NCBI GenBank assembly: GCA_016744775.1
Contig: JADGDS010000001.1
Location: forward strand, 596,290-660,289
DNA length: 64,000 nucleotides
Origin: Candidatus Marithrix sp.
Lineage (GTDB): Bacteria > Pseudomonadota > Gammaproteobacteria > Beggiatoales > Beggiatoaceae
Direction of reading: 5' to 3'
Shown piece after piece: positions 26,286-37,569 of this stretch. How positions within the stretch are numbered: the stretch's first letter is position 1; every line of letters starts with the position of its first letter. The notes under the pieces were generated by a model that searched no databases, had not been told where the DNA came from, and worked only from the letters and a program-made list of their open reading frames with translations. The translations under genes and the position numbers were made by a program.

Positions 26286-26597
26286 ATGGCAAATCAAAGA
26301 ATTCGCATACGTTTAAAAGCTTTTGATCATAAGTTAATTGATCAATCAGCGCGTGAAATTGTAGAAACAGCAAAACGTACTGGGGCACAAATTCGTGGTC
26401 CAATACCTTTGCCTATCAAAAAAGAAAAATTTACAGTTTTGATTTCACCGCATGTTAATAAAGATGCACGAGATCAATATGAGATTCGCACCCATAAACG
26501 CTTATTAGATATAATTGATCCAACTGATAAAACAGTTGATTCTTTAATGAAATTAGATCTAGCTGCTGGTGTGAACGTACAAATTAAATTAAATTAA
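26286..26597 (+). CDS. rpsJ: 30S ribosomal protein S10
   Basis: The 103-residue protein has [35 protein letters not shown] and [12 protein letters not shown], all diagnostic of S10/NusE. Besides its ribosomal role it binds NusB and NusG in antitermination. The start is four bases after the fusA stop with no own ribosome site, so translation is probably coupled to fusA. The S10 leader with its L4-binding hairpin, found in E. coli, has no room here. Confidence 0.98.
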   Translation: MANQRIRIRLKAFDHKLIDQSAREIVETAKRTGAQIRGPIPLPIKKEKFTVLISPHVNKDARDQYEIRTHKRLLDIIDPTDKTVDSLMKLDLAAGVNVQIKLN

Positions 26598-26614
26598 ATT
26601 AAAGAGGTTAATTT

Positions 26615-27259
26615 ATGGCTCTTGGAGTTATCGGTCGTAAATGTGGTATGACTCGCATATTTACAGAAGACGGGTTATCTATTCCAGTGACCGTTATCGA
26701 AGCGCAGCCTAATCGTGTGACTCAATTGAAGACTCAGGAAACTGATGGTTATCGGGCTGTTCAAGTTACCTGTGGAACTCGTCGTGCAATTCGTGTCAAT
26801 AAACCGAAAAGTGGACAATTTAAAAAGGCTGGTGTTGAAGCTGGACGTGGTTTCTGGGAATTTCGTCTTGCTGAAAATGAAGGTTCTGATATTGAATTGG
26901 GTAATGAAATTAAAGTTGGTATTTTCAACGATGGGCAGTTTGTAGATGTGACTGGCACCAGTAAAGGTAAAGGTTTTGCTGGGGCAATCAAACGTCATAA
27001 TTTTAGTATGCAGGATGCAACCCACGGTAATTCATTAGCACATCGTTCTGCCGGTTCTATTGGTCAAAACCAAACACCGGGACGTGTTTTTAAAGGTAAG
27101 AAGATGGCGGGGCATATGGGTAATGTACGTTGTACAATTCAGAATCTTGAAGTTGTGCGTGTTGATTCTGAGAAAAATTTAATTTTAATTAAAGGTGCTG
27201 TACCCGGCGCACCGGGTGAAGATGTTATTGTGCGCCCAGCAGTTAAGAAGGTGAAATAA
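26615..27259 (+). CDS. rplC: 50S ribosomal protein L3
   Basis: The 214-residue protein starts [17 protein letters not shown] and contains [36 protein letters not shown] and MAGHMGN. L3 is an early 23S rRNA-binding protein with a loop reaching towards the peptidyl transferase centre; the GQ segment is the PrmB methylation site in E. coli. AAAGAGG before the ATG is a good ribosome site. Its stop overlaps rplD by one base. Confidence 0.98.
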   Translation: MALGVIGRKCGMTRIFTEDGLSIPVTVIEAQPNRVTQLKTQETDGYRAVQVTCGTRRAIRVNKPKSGQFKKAGVEAGRGFWEFRLAENEGSDIELGNEIKVGIFNDGQFVDVTGTSKGKGFAGAIKRHNFSMQDATHGNSLAHRSAGSIGQNQTPGRVFKGKKMAGHMGNVRCTIQNLEVVRVDSEKNLILIKGAVPGAPGEDVIVRPAVKKVK

Positions 27260-27867
27260 TGGAATTGAGCCTACACAGTGACGCAGGCATGATTAACGTG
27301 TCTGAAACAGTGTTTGATGTAAAATTTAATGAAACTTTAATTCATCAATCAGTAACTGCTTATTTGGCAGCAGCTCGTTCTGGTACAAGAGCTCAGAAAA
27401 GTAGATCTGATGTACAAGGCACTGGTGCCAAACCTTGGCGACAAAAAGGAACTGGACGTGCACGGGCTGGTACTGTTAAAAGTCCTTTATGGCGTAGTGG
27501 TGGTGTTACTTTTGCTGCTAAGCCTCAAAATTATTCACAAAAATTAAATAAAAAAATGTATCGTAGCGCATTACGTTCAATATTATCTGAACTGGCGCGT
27601 TCGACTCGTTTAATAATTGTTGAAAATTTTGCAGTTGATACACCTAAAACTAAAAATTTGCTTGAAAAGTTAAAGCCTTTTGAATTTAATAAAAATTTAT
27701 TAATTATTACAGAGAATACAGAAGATAATCTTGCTTTAGCGGCGCGTAACCTACATCAAATAGAATTAAATGATGTTAAAGGTATTAATCCGGTGAGTTT
27801 AGTCGGTTCAGAAAAAGTTCTAATTACAGTGCCAGCCTTAAAGCAATTAGAGGAAAAATTGGCATGA
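27259..27867 (+). CDS. rplD: 50S ribosomal protein L4
   Basis: The 202-residue protein has [38 protein letters not shown] and [11 protein letters not shown], the extended loop that reaches the exit tunnel. In E. coli L4 also represses the S10 operon through its leader; no such leader is visible here, so that control is uncertain. It overlaps rplC by one base and rplW by four. Confidence 0.98.
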   Translation: MELSLHSDAGMINVSETVFDVKFNETLIHQSVTAYLAAARSGTRAQKSRSDVQGTGAKPWRQKGTGRARAGTVKSPLWRSGGVTFAAKPQNYSQKLNKKMYRSALRSILSELARSTRLIIVENFAVDTPKTKNLLEKLKPFEFNKNLLIITENTEDNLALAARNLHQIELNDVKGINPVSLVGSEKVLITVPALKQLEEKLA

Positions 27868-28163
27868 TGAACCAAGCTCGTTTAATGCAAGTATTAATTG
27901 CACCACATGTTTCTGAAAAAGCTCTAAGATTAGCTGATCGTAATAGACAGTTTGTATTTAAGGTTTTACCGAATGCAAATAAAGAAGAAGTTAAACAAGC
28001 TGTTGAATTATTATTTAAAGTTAAAGTTAATAAAGTACAAATAAGTTGTGTCAAAGGTAAGAAAAAAGTCTTTGGCAAAATTAATGGTAAACGTTCTAAT
28101 TGGAAAAAAGCCTATGTAGGTTTACAAGAAGGTTTTGATATTAACTTTAGAGTTAGTGATTAA
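27864..28163 (+). CDS. rplW: 50S ribosomal protein L23
   Basis: The 99-residue protein has [45 protein letters not shown] and [13 protein letters not shown]23 lies at the tunnel exit and docks trigger factor and SRP. The annotated ATG overlaps the rplD stop; a second ATG follows directly and could be used instead. Confidence 0.97.
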   Translation: MMNQARLMQVLIAPHVSEKALRLADRNRQFVFKVLPNANKEEVKQAVELLFKVKVNKVQISCVKGKKKVFGKINGKRSNWKKAYVGLQEGFDINFRVSD

Positions 28164-28180
28164 AAATATAGGATAATATT

Positions 28181-29011
28181 ATGGCACTTGTAAAAACTAA
28201 ACCTACATCAGCTGGACGACGCTTTGTTGTAAAACCTGATAATGCTTTATTATATAAAGGTAAACCTCATAAAGCTCTGTTAGAAAAGAAGTCCAAGACA
28301 GGCGGACGAAATAATAATGGACGTATCACTGTTCGTCATCATGGTGGTGGACATAAACAGCATTATAGAATTATAGATTTTAAACGTAATAAAGATGGAA
28401 TAGAAGCTAAGGTGGAACATATTGAATATGATCCTAATCGTAGTGCTTATATTGCGTTAATGTTATATGCTGATGGTGAACGTAAATATATTATATATCC
28501 AAAAGGTTTGAATGTTGGTGATACAATTATCTCTGGTACTCATGTACCAATAAAATCTGGTAATTGTATGCCTTTACGTCATATTCAAATGGGTAGTACC
28601 GTACATTGTATTGAGTTAAAACCCAGTAAAGGTGCGCAAATAGCCAGAAGCGCAGGCACATATGCTCAATTAATAGCTCGTGAAGGTCAATATGTAACAT
28701 TACGTTTACGTTCTGGTGAAACACGTAAAGTTCTAAGTGATTGTCGTGCTACAATTGGTGAAGTTGGAAATTCAGAACATAATCTAATTTCTTTAGGTAA
28801 AGCTGGTGCTTCTAGATGGAGAGGTATTAGACCTACTGTTCGTGGTGTTGTAATGAACCCGGTTGATCACCCTCATGGTGGTGGTGAAGGACGTACTTCT
28901 GGTGGTCGTCATCCTGTTACTCCTTGGGGCTTTCCAACTAAGGGTGCAAAAACTCGTACTAATAAACGTACTAATAAGATGATTGTCAGACGTAGATCTT
29001 CTTCACGATAA
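28181..29011 (+). CDS. rplB: 50S ribosomal protein L2
   Basis: The 276-residue protein has [40 protein letters not shown] and a basic tail ([17 protein letters not shown]). The DHPHGGGEG segment contains the conserved His that lies near the peptidyl transferase centre. L2 helps join the subunits. Length is normal. GGATAATATT precedes the ATG. Confidence 0.98.
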   Translation: MALVKTKPTSAGRRFVVKPDNALLYKGKPHKALLEKKSKTGGRNNNGRITVRHHGGGHKQHYRIIDFKRNKDGIEAKVEHIEYDPNRSAYIALMLYADGERKYIIYPKGLNVGDTIISGTHVPIKSGNCMPLRHIQMGSTVHCIELKPSKGAQIARSAGTYAQLIAREGQYVTLRLRSGETRKVLSDCRATIGEVGNSEHNLISLGKAGASRWRGIRPTVRGVVMNPVDHPHGGGEGRTSGGRHPVTPWGFPTKGAKTRTNKRTNKMIVRRRSSSR

Positions 29012-29026
29012 GGAATAATTACTGAT

Positions 29027-29302
29027 ATGCCACGTTCCATTAAAAAAGGCCCTTTTATTGATCTTCACTTATTGAAAAAAGTGGAGAAGGCTATTGCAAC
29101 TAAAAACAAACGCCCCATAAAAACATGGTCGCGTCGTTCAATGGTACTCCCTGAAATGGTTGGATTAACAATCGCCATTCATAATGGTCGTCAACATATT
29201 CCTGTCTTTGTTACTGAGAATATGGTTGGACATAAATTAGGTGAATTTGCAGTAACGCGAACCTTTAAAGGCCATCAGGCGGATAAAAAATCTAAACGCT
29301 AA
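29027..29302 (+). CDS. rpsS: 30S ribosomal protein S19
   Basis: The 91-residue protein has [40 protein letters not shown] and [21 protein letters not shown]19 forms a head complex with S13 and contacts A-site tRNA. It lies 15 bases after rplB within the S10 operon, in the standard order. Confidence 0.98.
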   Translation: MPRSIKKGPFIDLHLLKKVEKAIATKNKRPIKTWSRRSMVLPEMVGLTIAIHNGRQHIPVFVTENMVGHKLGEFAVTRTFKGHQADKKSKR

Positions 29303-29321
29303 ATTATAATTAATAATTGAT

Positions 29322-29654
29322 ATGGAAGTATTAAGTAAACATAAATATGTGCGTATTTCTCCGCAAAAGTGTCGGTTAGTTGCTGACCAAATTCGTGGAT
29401 TACCGGTTGAACGAGCACTAAATATTTTAAAATTTAGTAATAAACGCGCAGCACTATTATTGAAAAAAACATTAGATACTGCGATTGCAAATGCAGAAAA
29501 TAATGAGGGAGCAGATATTGATGAATTGCGTGTTTCTAGTATCTGTGTAGATGAAGGACCAACTATGAAACGTATGCGTGCCCGTGCGAAAGGACGGGGT
29601 AGTCGAATTTTAAAACGTACTAGTCACATTAGTGTGGCTGTTTCTGACGCTTAA
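29322..29654 (+). CDS. rplV: 50S ribosomal protein L22
   Basis: The 110-residue protein has [39 protein letters not shown] and the tunnel-lining hairpin ([20 protein letters not shown]). The hairpin is the usual site of macrolide-resistance changes and looks normal. Position between rpsS and rpsC is standard. Confidence 0.98.
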   Translation: MEVLSKHKYVRISPQKCRLVADQIRGLPVERALNILKFSNKRAALLLKKTLDTAIANAENNEGADIDELRVSSICVDEGPTMKRMRARAKGRGSRILKRTSHISVAVSDA

Positions 29655-29666
29655 GAGAATAAATAT

Positions 29667-30305
29667 ATGGGACAAAAAGTACATCCTACTGGAATCCGCT
29701 TAGGTATCGTTAAAGATTGGTCATCTAAATGGTATGCTGATAGCAAGGATTATGCTGATTATCTTAATACAGATTTAAAAGTACGCGCTTTCATAAAAAA
29801 GAAATTAGCACGAGCCTCTGTAAGTGAAGTTCGTATTGAACGACCAGCACGTAATGCTAAAATTATTATTCATACTGCTCGCCCGGGTATTGTGATTGGT
29901 AAAAAAGGCGAAGATATTGATAGGTTACGGACCCAAGTTTCAAAACTTATGGGAATTCCAGTACATATCAGTGTAGAAGAAATTCGTAAGCCTGAAACTG
30001 ATGCCTATTTAGTAGCAGTTAATGTTGCTCAACAATTAGAGCGACGCATAATGTTTAGACGTGCTATGAAAAGAGCAGTCGGTAATGCAATGCGTTTAGG
30101 TGCTCAAGGCATTCGTATTAATGTAGGCGGTCGTTTAAATGGTGCTGAAATTGCGCGTACTGAATGGTATCGCGAAGGACGGGTACCTTTACATACTTTA
30201 CGTGCTGATATTGATTATGGTGTTGCAGAAGCAAAAACAACCTATGGCATTATAGGTGTTAAAGTATGGATATTCAAAGGCGAAATTCTTGGTAAACAGG
30301 AATAG
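29667..30305 (+). CDS. rpsC: 30S ribosomal protein S3
   Basis: The 212-residue protein starts [20 protein letters not shown]. It has a KH domain motif ([20 protein letters not shown]) and the C-terminal domain ([39 protein letters not shown]). S3 forms part of the mRNA entry tunnel and helicase. It is slightly shorter than the E. coli protein, lacking the basic tail. Confidence 0.98.
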   Translation: MGQKVHPTGIRLGIVKDWSSKWYADSKDYADYLNTDLKVRAFIKKKLARASVSEVRIERPARNAKIIIHTARPGIVIGKKGEDIDRLRTQVSKLMGIPVHISVEEIRKPETDAYLVAVNVAQQLERRIMFRRAMKRAVGNAMRLGAQGIRINVGGRLNGAEIARTEWYREGRVPLHTLRADIDYGVAEAKTTYGIIGVKVWIFKGEILGKQE

Positions 30306-30311
30306 TTAATT

Positions 30312-30725
30312 ATGTTACAACCGAAACGTACCAAATTTAGAAAACAGCAAAAAGGTCGCAATCGAGGACTTGCTCAACGCGGTAATAAAGTTAGTTTTGG
30401 TGAATTTGGGTTAAAAGCAACTGGACGCGGACGTATTACTGCACGTCAAATTGAAGCTGCACGACGTACTATTACTCGTCATGTAAAACGTGGTGGTAAG
30501 TTATGGATCAGATTATTCCCTGATAAACCAATTAGCAAAAAACCACTAGAAGTCCGTATGGGTAAAGGTAAAGGAAGTGTTGAATATTGGGTAGCTTTGG
30601 TACAGCCCGGTAGTATGCTTTATGAAATTGAAGGTGTTTCTGAAGAGATTGCTCGTGAAGCATTTCGTTTAGCATCCGCAAAATTATCAGTACCAACTAC
30701 TTTTGTAAGTCGGACGGTGATGTAA
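30312..30725 (+). CDS. rplP: 50S ribosomal protein L16
   Basis: The 137-residue protein has [40 protein letters not shown] and [21 protein letters not shown]16 positions A-site tRNA; the Arg of the RMGKGKG segment is the known YcfD hydroxylation site region. It ends in a one-base overlap with rpmC. Confidence 0.98.
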   Translation: MLQPKRTKFRKQQKGRNRGLAQRGNKVSFGEFGLKATGRGRITARQIEAARRTITRHVKRGGKLWIRLFPDKPISKKPLEVRMGKGKGSVEYWVALVQPGSMLYEIEGVSEEIAREAFRLASAKLSVPTTFVSRTVM

Positions 30726-30922
30726 TGACAGCTAAAGAGCTTAGAGAAAAAAGCAGTGATGATTTAAAAAAAGAATTGCTTGATTTATTGAGGGAGCAAT
30801 TTAATTTACGTATGCAAAAAGCTAATGAGCAGTTAAATAGACATACTCAATTAAGAAGCGTCCGACGTAATATTGCTAGAGTAAAAACGATATTAAATGA
30901 AAAGAAGGGTAGCCTTGCATGA
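30725..30922 (+). CDS. rpmC: 50S ribosomal protein L29
   Basis: The 65-residue helical protein has [32 protein letters not shown] and [16 protein letters not shown]29 sits beside L23 at the tunnel exit. It overlaps rplP by one base and rpsQ by four, typical of this dense operon. Confidence 0.96.
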   Translation: MTAKELREKSSDDLKKELLDLLREQFNLRMQKANEQLNRHTQLRSVRRNIARVKTILNEKKGSLA

Positions 30923-31194
30923 CTGAGCAAACGAGCGAGCAAGCAAAAGTAATACGGACCCTGACTGGACGTGTAGTCAGTAATAAAATGGAAAAAACTA
31001 TTACTGTATTAATTGAACGAAAAGTAAAACATAGTATGTATGGTAAATATATAAAACGTTCAACTAAATTACATGCCCATGATGAAGAGCAATTATGTAA
31101 GGAAGGAGATCTTGTAGAAATTTTACAATGTCGTCCCTTATCTAAAACCAAATCTTGGCGTTTGCATAAAATTGTAACACGGTCTGTTGCTTAA
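30919..31194 (+). CDS. rpsQ: 30S ribosomal protein S17
   Basis: The 91-residue OB-fold protein has [40 protein letters not shown] and [19 protein letters not shown]. It binds 16S rRNA early in assembly. It closes the S10 operon in the usual order. The ATG overlaps the rpmC stop. Confidence 0.97.
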   Translation: MTEQTSEQAKVIRTLTGRVVSNKMEKTITVLIERKVKHSMYGKYIKRSTKLHAHDEEQLCKEGDLVEILQCRPLSKTKSWRLHKIVTRSVA

Positions 31195-31215
31195 AATAGA
31201 TGGAGTTAAAAAAAT

Positions 31216-31584
31216 ATGATACAAATGCAATCAATGTTAGACGCTGCCGATAATAGCGGGGCACGTCGGATTAAATGTATCAAAGTATTAGGTGGATCGC
31301 ATCGTCGTTATGCTGGGATTGGTGATATAATTAAAGTCAGCATCTCTGATGCGATGCCACGTAGTAAAGTAAAAAAAGGTGAAGTTTATAACGCCGTAGT
31401 AGTTAGAACCAGAAAAGGTGTTAGACGCTCTGATGGTTCATTAATTCGTTTTGATGGTAATGCTGCTGTATTATTAAATGCTCAGTTACAACCCATAGGT
31501 ACTCGTATTTTTGGACCAGTGACTCGTGAATTGAGAAGCGAGCGTTTTATGAGAATTATATCTTTAGCCCCAGAAGTTCTTTAG
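31216..31584 (+). CDS. rplN: 50S ribosomal protein L14
   Basis: The 122-residue protein begins [20 protein letters not shown] and contains [20 protein letters not shown] and [14 protein letters not shown]14 lies at the subunit interface and binds RsfS. GGAG before an A-rich spacer is the ribosome site. In E. coli this gene opens the spc operon; only 21 bases separate it from rpsQ here, so it probably continues the same transcript. Confidence 0.98.
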   Translation: MIQMQSMLDAADNSGARRIKCIKVLGGSHRRYAGIGDIIKVSISDAMPRSKVKKGEVYNAVVVRTRKGVRRSDGSLIRFDGNAAVLLNAQLQPIGTRIFGPVTRELRSERFMRIISLAPEVL

Positions 31585-31598
31585 ATTTAAATATTAAT

Positions 31599-31916
31599 AT
31601 GCGTAGAATTAGAAAAGGTGATGATGTTATAATCATCGCGGGCAAAGACAAAGGCAAACGCGGTAAAGTAGTTAAATTTAGTCGTAATGATCGCGTTTTA
31701 GTAGAAAATATTAATTTAGTTAAGCGTCATACTAAAGGCAATCCTATGAAGGGTACCCAAGGTGGTATTCTTGATAAAGAAATGCCGATACACATTTCCA
31801 ATGTAGCGCTTATTAATTCAACTACCGATAAAGCAGATAAAGTCGGTTTTAAATTTCTTGAAGATGGCACTAAGGTGCGTTACTTTAAGTCAAATAGCGA
31901 AGTAATTGCGGATTAA
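31599..31916 (+). CDS. rplX: 50S ribosomal protein L24
   Basis: The 105-residue protein has the KOW motif ([20 protein letters not shown]), then [20 protein letters not shown] and [15 protein letters not shown]24 starts 50S assembly. The C-terminal tail [14 protein letters not shown] is typical. Confidence 0.97.
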   Translation: MRRIRKGDDVIIIAGKDKGKRGKVVKFSRNDRVLVENINLVKRHTKGNPMKGTQGGILDKEMPIHISNVALINSTTDKADKVGFKFLEDGTKVRYFKSNSEVIAD

Positions 31917-31924
31917 GATTATAA

Positions 31925-32464
31925 ATGGCAAGGTTACAAACATATTACCGTGAGACAATTGTTCCAGAATTAACGGAACAATTTGGCTATAAAAGCATTA
32001 TGCAAGTGCCAAAAGTCGTACAAGTTGTCTTAAACATGGGTTTAGGTGAAGCAGTCGGCGATAAAAAAATCATTGAACGAGCAGTCGGCGATATGACAGC
32101 TATTGCAGGTCAAAAACCTGTAGTTACTAAAGCACGTCAATCTATTGCTAATTTTAAAATTCGTGAAGATTGGCCTATTGGATGTAAGGTTAATTTGCGT
32201 AGTGATCGTATGTATGAGTTTCTTGATAGGCTCATTAATATTGCTATTCCACGTATCAGAGACTTTCGCGGCTTTAATGTAAAATCGTTTGATGGACGTG
32301 GTAATTATAGTCTAGGTATTAAGGAACAAATTATTTTCCCCGAAATTGATTATGATAAAATTGATGTTCTTAGGGGTATGGATATAACGATTTGTACCAG
32401 CGCACCTACAAATGAAGAAGCTCGTGCATTATTAACTGCATTTAATTTTCCATTAAAGAAATGA
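31925..32464 (+). CDS. rplE: 50S ribosomal protein L5
   Basis: The 179-residue protein has [59 protein letters not shown] and [21 protein letters not shown]5 binds 5S rRNA and forms bridge B1b with S13. It begins nine bases after rplX. Confidence 0.98.
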   Translation: MARLQTYYRETIVPELTEQFGYKSIMQVPKVVQVVLNMGLGEAVGDKKIIERAVGDMTAIAGQKPVVTKARQSIANFKIREDWPIGCKVNLRSDRMYEFLDRLINIAIPRIRDFRGFNVKSFDGRGNYSLGIKEQIIFPEIDYDKIDVLRGMDITICTSAPTNEEARALLTAFNFPLKK

Positions 32465-32475
32465 GGTTTTAATCA

Positions 32476-32781
32476 ATGGCAAAAATGTGCATGATTAATC
32501 GAGAAGCTAAACGCATACGATTAGTAAAAAAATATGCTGAAAAACGTGCTGAATTAAAAAAAATATTAGCGGATGTTAATACTAGTGACGAAGAATATGA
32601 AAAGGCAAGACAAAAGTTTCAAGCTTTGCCTAGAGATTCTAGTCCATCTCGTATTCGTAATCGTTGTAGAATCACTGGTCGTCCGCATGGCTTTTATAGA
32701 AAATTTGGTTTAGGTAGAAATAAGTTGCGTGAATCGGCTATGCAAGGGTTTATTCCCGGATTGGTAAAATCAAGTTGGTAA
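32476..32781 (+). CDS. rpsN: 30S ribosomal protein S14 (long, zinc-free form)
   Basis: The 101-residue protein has [40 protein letters not shown] and [19 protein letters not shown]. It lacks the CxxC pairs of the short zinc-binding S14, so it is the zinc-independent form normal in gammaproteobacteria. A GAGG ribosome site precedes it. Confidence 0.97.
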   Translation: MAKMCMINREAKRIRLVKKYAEKRAELKKILADVNTSDEEYEKARQKFQALPRDSSPSRIRNRCRITGRPHGFYRKFGLGRNKLRESAMQGFIPGLVKSSW

Positions 32782-32793
32782 GGATATAGATTT

Positions 32794-33186
32794 ATGAGTA
32801 TGTCAGACCCTATTGCCGATATGCTTACGCGCATTCGCAATGCTCAAGCGGTGACAAAAAAAGAAGTAGCAATACCAAATGCAAAAATCAAAATAGAAAT
32901 TGCTAAAATTTTAAAAGAAGAAGGTTATATAATAGATTATAGTGTTTCTAATGATTTAAAGGCTATTTTAACAATTATCTTAAAATATTATGAAGATAAA
33001 CCTGTAATAAGTGATATTAAACGTGTCAGCACACCGGGTTTACGTATTTACAAAACTAAAGATGATTTACCTAAAATATTAGCCGGTTTAGGTATTGCAA
33101 TTATTTCGACTTCTAAAGGACTTATGACTGATCGTAATGCGCGTCTCGCAGGTCATGGCGGTGAAGTTATATGTACGGTCTCTTAA
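32794..33186 (+). CDS. rpsH: 30S ribosomal protein S8
   Basis: The 130-residue protein has [35 protein letters not shown] and [20 protein letters not shown], ending in GGEVICTVS. In E. coli S8 also represses the spc operon by binding near rplE; that site was not modelled here. Confidence 0.98.
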   Translation: MSMSDPIADMLTRIRNAQAVTKKEVAIPNAKIKIEIAKILKEEGYIIDYSVSNDLKAILTIILKYYEDKPVISDIKRVSTPGLRIYKTKDDLPKILAGLGIAIISTSKGLMTDRNARLAGHGGEVICTVS

Positions 33187-33204
33187 GATAAGGATTATAA
33201 AATA

Positions 33205-33738
33205 ATGTCCAGAATTGCTAATAGTCCGGTTGAAATTTCTAATGGTATTGAAGTTAAACTTGACGATCAAGTAATTATAGTTAAAGGTAAAAAAGGCAGT
33301 TTAGAGCAACAATTACCTAAAGAAGTTGAAGTTAAACAAGTAGATAATGTATTGACATTTGCGAGTCGTAGTAATATAAAAGCTGGAAACGCTTTAGCAG
33401 GTACAATGCGAGCATTAGTTAATAATATGGTGCTGGGAGTCAGTCAGGGCTTTGAAAAAAAATTAAAACTGGTTGGTGTGGGTTATCGCGCTCAAATACA
33501 AGGAAAAATCTTAAATCTTAATTTAGGTTTTTCTCATCCAATCAATTTTGAGATACCTGATGGTATTACTATTGAGGCACCAAGTCAAACAGAAGTAGTT
33601 GTAAAAGGTATTAGTAAGCAACAAGTTGGACAAATTGCTGCTAATATTCGTGCTTTTCGTCCACCTGAACCTTATAAGGGTAAGGGTGTGAAATATGCTG
33701 ATGAAGTCATAGTAAGAAAAGAAGCTAAGAAGAAATGA
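33205..33738 (+). CDS. rplF: 50S ribosomal protein L6
   Basis: The 177-residue protein has [58 protein letters not shown] and the C-terminal [18 protein letters not shown]6 sits near the factor-binding site. Its last bases overlap the rplR start. Confidence 0.98.
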   Translation: MSRIANSPVEISNGIEVKLDDQVIIVKGKKGSLEQQLPKEVEVKQVDNVLTFASRSNIKAGNALAGTMRALVNNMVLGVSQGFEKKLKLVGVGYRAQIQGKILNLNLGFSHPINFEIPDGITIEAPSQTEVVVKGISKQQVGQIAANIRAFRPPEPYKGKGVKYADEVIVRKEAKKK

Positions 33739-34088
33739 TTAAAAAAATAAGTCGTTTACGTCGTAGCAAGCGTACTAGAGCTACTATTAAAAGATTAGGT
33801 GAAACGCGCTTATGTATTCATAAGACTCCACGCCATATTTATGCACAAATAATTGCACCAAATGGTTCTGAAGTTCTGACTAGCGCATCTAGTTTGGATA
33901 AAGAATTTAAAAAAGATCATAATTATGGTGGCAATGTAGAAGCTGCTACTTTAATTGGTTCTATGATTGCTCAGCGTGCTAAATCACTGAATATTACTAA
34001 AGTCGCTTTTGATCGTTCTGGATTTCAATATCATGGTCGTATCAAAGCATTAGCAGATGCTGCACGTGAACAAGGATTAAGTTTTTAA
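33735..34088 (+). CDS. rplR: 50S ribosomal protein L18
   Basis: The 117-residue protein has [40 protein letters not shown] and [20 protein letters not shown]18 binds 5S rRNA with L5. It overlaps rplF by four bases and is one base from rpsE. Confidence 0.98.
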   Translation: MIKKISRLRRSKRTRATIKRLGETRLCIHKTPRHIYAQIIAPNGSEVLTSASSLDKEFKKDHNYGGNVEAATLIGSMIAQRAKSLNITKVAFDRSGFQYHGRIKALADAAREQGLSF

Positions 34089-34089
34089 T

Positions 34090-34599
34090 ATGGCAAATTA
34101 CGATAATTCACGTAATAAAAGTGATGATCTTTTAGAAAAATTAGTTTCTGTCAATCGTGTTGCAAAAGTGGTAAAAGGTGGACGTATCTTTAGTTTTACC
34201 GCTTTAACAGTTGTTGGAGATGGCAAGGGAAAAGTTGGCTTTGGTTATGGTAAAGCCCGTGAAGTGCCAATAGCAATTCAAAAAGCAATGGATAGTGCGC
34301 GTAAGAATATGCTTGATGTTCCTTTAAAAGGAACAACGTTACAATATCCTATTGTAGCTGAACATGGGGCAGCTAAGGTTTATATGCAACCAGCTTCTGA
34401 AGGTACAGGAATAATTGCTGGTGGTGCAATGCGTGCAGTTTTTGATGTTTTAGGTGTACGTGATGTATTGGCAAAAACTATTGGTAGTTCCAATCATAAA
34501 AATGTTGTACTTGCTATGTTTAATGGCTTAAAGAATATGGCTAGCCCAGAGTCTGTAGCTGCTAAACGTGGTAAAAGTATTGAAGAAATTTTAGGTTAA
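34090..34599 (+). CDS. rpsE: 30S ribosomal protein S5
   Basis: The 169-residue protein has [38 protein letters not shown] and [19 protein letters not shown]. The VKGGR loop is the known site of spectinomycin-resistance and ribosomal-ambiguity mutations and is wild-type in form. S5 lines the mRNA entry channel. Confidence 0.98.
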   Translation: MANYDNSRNKSDDLLEKLVSVNRVAKVVKGGRIFSFTALTVVGDGKGKVGFGYGKAREVPIAIQKAMDSARKNMLDVPLKGTTLQYPIVAEHGAAKVYMQPASEGTGIIAGGAMRAVFDVLGVRDVLAKTIGSSNHKNVVLAMFNGLKNMASPESVAAKRGKSIEEILG

Positions 34600-34607
34600 A
34601 CTGTCTC

Positions 34608-34790
34608 ATGAAAAAGATGCTAAAGGTAACGCAAGTAGGCAGTGTGAATAGACGCAAACCTGATCATAAAGCATGTATTGCAGGATTAGGATTAAGACGT
34701 ATGCACCATACTGTTGAAGTGGAAGATACTCCTGCGGTACGTGGTATGATTCAGAAAGTTATCTATTTGTTGAAAGTGGAAGAAGTTTAA
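34608..34790 (+). CDS. rpmD: 50S ribosomal protein L30
   Basis: The 60-residue protein has [40 protein letters not shown] and [14 protein letters not shown], the complete short bacterial L30. It lies between rpsE and rplO in standard order. Two close Met codons (1 and 4) are possible starts. Confidence 0.96.
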   Translation: MKKMLKVTQVGSVNRRKPDHKACIAGLGLRRMHHTVEVEDTPAVRGMIQKVIYLLKVEEV

Positions 34791-34792
34791 TC

Positions 34793-35227
34793 ATGTATCT
34801 GAATACGTTAAAACCAGCACCGGGCACTAAAACAGTAGCTAAACGTGTTGGACGTGGCATTGGCTCAGGTTTTGGAAAAACCTGTGGACGTGGTCATAAG
34901 GGTCAACGTTCGCGTTCTGGTGGTTATCATAAAGTAGGTTTTGAAGGCGGACAAATGCCATTACAAAGGCGTTTGCCAAAAGTTGGTTTTGTTTCATTAA
35001 AAGCCAAATTTACTGCTCAAGTGTGTTTACATGAACTTGAAGCTGTAAAAGAGGATGTAGTAAATTTAGCTAATTTAAAATCCGCCGATATTATTTCACA
35101 AGCTAGTAAACGTGTTAAAGTAATTGTTTCAGGGAAATTAACAAAAGCTATCACCGTTCAAGGATTAGCGGTAACAAAAGGCGCACGCTCTGCAATAGAG
35201 GCTGCTGGTGGAACGATTGAAGATTGA
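34793..35227 (+). CDS. rplO: 50S ribosomal protein L15
   Basis: The 144-residue protein starts [20 protein letters not shown], then [39 protein letters not shown] and RLPKVGF, the glycine-rich N-terminal half typical of L15. The C-terminal half ends [15 protein letters not shown]. It begins two bases after rpmD. Confidence 0.98.
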   Translation: MYLNTLKPAPGTKTVAKRVGRGIGSGFGKTCGRGHKGQRSRSGGYHKVGFEGGQMPLQRRLPKVGFVSLKAKFTAQVCLHELEAVKEDVVNLANLKSADIISQASKRVKVIVSGKLTKAITVQGLAVTKGARSAIEAAGGTIED

Positions 35228-35253
35228 TTTTCAATTTTAAAAAGAGGGCTTAA

Positions 35254-36588
35254 GTGGCTATTAATACAGCGGGTGAATTAGGAAAATTAGGTCGTTTAAC
35301 CGAGCTAAAACAACGTTTGTTGTTTGTGCTAGGTGCAATAATTGTTTTTCGCATAGGTACTTTTATTCCTGTTCCCGGAATTGATCCGGTAGCATTAGCG
35401 AATATGTTTGAATCGCAACGCGGTACTATCTTAGACATGTTTAATATGTTTTCAGGTGGTGCTTTAGAACGTTTTTCTGTCTTTGCGATAGGAATTATGC
35501 CTTATATTTCTGCATCTATTATTATGCAATTGTTGACTGTGGTGTCACCAAAGTTAGAGCAATTGAAAAAAGAAGGAGATGCAGGGCGACGTAAAATTAC
35601 TCAATATACTCGTTATGGAACATTAGTATTAGCACTTTTCCAAGCTACAGGTGTGGCTATTGCTTTAGAAAGTCAAAATGTCGTAATTGAGTCAGGTATG
35701 GCTTTTAAGGTAACAGCTGTAATGACTTTGGTAACCGGTACATTATTTTTAATGTGGTTAGGTGAACAAGTTACTGAACGTGGAATTGGAAATGGTATTT
35801 CCATCATTATTTTCGCTGGTATTGTGGCTGGATTACCTTCAGCAGTAGGTGGTACTTTAGAGTTAGCACGTACTGGTCAATTACATGTATTAACATTATT
35901 GTTATTATTTGCAATAATTTTATTTGTAATAGCTTTTGTGGTATTTGTAGAACGTGGTCAGCGTCGTTTAACAGTAAATTATGCCAAACGTCAGATTGGT
36001 AATAAAATGTATGCTGGACAAACTAGTCATTTACCATTAAAGTTAAATATGGCTGGTGTGATTCCACCTATTTTTGCTTCTAGTATTATTTTATTTCCTG
36101 CTACTTTAGGTGGTTGGTTAGGTAGTGCTGAAGGTATGACATGGTTAAAAGATTTATCTCAAACCTTGTCACCGGGTCAACCATTGTATGTGTTTGCATA
36201 TGCAATTGCGATTATATTTTTCTGCTTTTTTTATACTGCATTAATATTTAATCCAAAAGAAATAGCAGATAATTTAAAAAAATCAGGCGCATTTATCCCC
36301 GGTGTCAGACCCGGGCAACAAACAGCAGCATATATTGATACGGTAATGTCGCATTTAACTTTAGCGGCTGCTATTTATATAACGGCAATTTGTTTGTTAC
36401 CAGAATTTTTAACATTAAAATGGAATGTTCCGTTTTATTTTGGTGGTACTTCGTTGTTAATTATTGTTGTGGTAACAATGGATTTTATGTCGCAAGTACA
36501 AGCGCATTTAATGTCACATCAATACGAAAGTTTGATGAAAAATACTAATTTAGGTGGTGGTGATAGTCGTAATCCACTATTGCGTTAA
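35254..36588 (+). CDS. secY: Preprotein translocase subunit SecY
   Basis: The 444-residue membrane protein has about ten hydrophobic helices. It includes [60 protein letters not shown] and [19 protein letters not shown]. SecY forms the Sec channel with SecE and SecG. The start is GTG at 35254, with an AAGAGGG ribosome site eight bases before it; the weak start codon may limit synthesis of this membrane protein relative to the ribosomal genes. Confidence 0.98.
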   Translation: MAINTAGELGKLGRLTELKQRLLFVLGAIIVFRIGTFIPVPGIDPVALANMFESQRGTILDMFNMFSGGALERFSVFAIGIMPYISASIIMQLLTVVSPKLEQLKKEGDAGRRKITQYTRYGTLVLALFQATGVAIALESQNVVIESGMAFKVTAVMTLVTGTLFLMWLGEQVTERGIGNGISIIIFAGIVAGLPSAVGGTLELARTGQLHVLTLLLLFAIILFVIAFVVFVERGQRRLTVNYAKRQIGNKMYAGQTSHLPLKLNMAGVIPPIFASSIILFPATLGGWLGSAEGMTWLKDLSQTLSPGQPLYVFAYAIAIIFFCFFYTALIFNPKEIADNLKKSGAFIPGVRPGQQTAAYIDTVMSHLTLAAAIYITAICLLPEFLTLKWNVPFYFGGTSLLIIVVVTMDFMSQVQAHLMSHQYESLMKNTNLGGGDSRNPLLR

Positions 36589-36598
36589 TACTATTAAT

Positions 36599-36622
36599 CG
36601 CTTATCAATCATCAGATAAGCG
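36599..36622 (+). promoter_or_regulatory. Hairpin between secY and rpmJ
   Basis: CGCTTATC (36599-36606) pairs with GATAAGCG (36615-36622). No T-run follows, so it is more likely an mRNA processing or stability element than a terminator. It marks the spc-alpha junction. Confidence 0.4.
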
Positions 36623-36643
36623 AGAATTAAAATTTAGTTAAAT

Positions 36644-36757
36644 ATGAAAGTCAGAGCTTCAGTAAAAAAGATTTGTAGAAATTGTAAGGTTATTCGTCGT
36701 AATGGCTCTGTGAGAGTTATTTGTAAAGAAAAAAGACATAAACAGCGACAAGGTTAA
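36644..36757 (+). CDS. rpmJ: 50S ribosomal protein L36 (zinc-binding form)
   Basis: The ATG at 36644 opens a 37-codon frame beginning [16 protein letters not shown] and ending [10 protein letters not shown]. Cys11, Cys14, Cys27 and His33 make the C+ zinc ribbon. L36 is the smallest 50S protein and sits near the factor-binding region. The place between secY and rpsM is standard. The zinc form here contrasts with the zinc-free S14. Confidence 0.95.
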   Translation: MKVRASVKKICRNCKVIRRNGSVRVICKEKRHKQRQG

Positions 36758-36790
36758 TAATAGAAACTAATAATTAGAAGAGAGTAATTT

Positions 36791-37147
36791 ATGGCCCGTA
36801 TTGCTGGTATAAATATCCCAGTACATAAACATACAGTCATTGCATTGACCTCAATTTATGGTATTGGTAATACTACAGCACAAAATATTTGTGATACCGT
36901 AGGTATCCCATATAAGCTTAAAGTAAAAGATTTAAAAGATGAAGAATTAGAGAATTTACGTGCTGAAGTTGCCAAATATAATGTTGAAGGTGATTTGCGT
37001 CGTGAAGTTTCAATGAATATCAAGCGTTTAATGGACTTAGGCTGTTATCGTGGTATGAGACATAGACGTGGTTTACCTGTACATGGTCAACGCACCAGTA
37101 CTAATGCTCGGACTCGTAAAGGTCCTCGTAGAGCTATTAAGAAATAA
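36791..37147 (+). CDS. rpsM: 30S ribosomal protein S13
   Basis: The 118-residue protein has [37 protein letters not shown] and [20 protein letters not shown], then [11 protein letters not shown]. The basic tail contacts P-site tRNA. AGAAGAGAG upstream is the ribosome site. It opens the alpha operon part. Confidence 0.98.
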   Translation: MARIAGINIPVHKHTVIALTSIYGIGNTTAQNICDTVGIPYKLKVKDLKDEELENLRAEVAKYNVEGDLRREVSMNIKRLMDLGCYRGMRHRRGLPVHGQRTSTNARTRKGPRRAIKK

Positions 37148-37176
37148 CTTTAAATTAATAATTTATAACTAAAAAT

Positions 37177-37566
37177 ATGGCGAAGGCAGCACAGCGTTCA
37201 CGTAAAAAAGTAAAAAAGAATGTAACTGATGGCATTGCCCATGTACATGCTTCTTTTAATAATACTATCATTACAATCACAGATCGTCAGGGTAACGCTT
37301 TAGGTTGGGCGACTGCTGGTGGTAGTGGTTTTCGTGGCTCACGTAAAAGTACTCCTTTTGCTGCTCAAATAGCAGCTGAGAAGGTTGGTAATATAGTTAA
37401 AGAATTTGGTGTTAAAAATTTGGATGTAAGAATCAAAGGACCGGGTCCGGGACGAGAGTCAGCGGTGCGGTCTTTAAATGCTAATGGGTTTAAGATTATT
37501 AGTATTACAGATGTGACACCGATTCCGCATAATGGTTGTCGTCCTCCTAAAAGACGTAGAGTTTAA
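37177..37566 (+). CDS. rpsK: 30S ribosomal protein S11
   Basis: The 129-residue protein has [39 protein letters not shown] and [20 protein letters not shown]. The Asn-Gly near the end is the usual isoaspartate site. S11 forms the 30S platform with S7 and S21. Confidence 0.98.
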   Translation: MAKAAQRSRKKVKKNVTDGIAHVHASFNNTIITITDRQGNALGWATAGGSGFRGSRKSTPFAAQIAAEKVGNIVKEFGVKNLDVRIKGPGPGRESAVRSLNANGFKIISITDVTPIPHNGCRPPKRRRV

Positions 37567-37569
37567 AAT

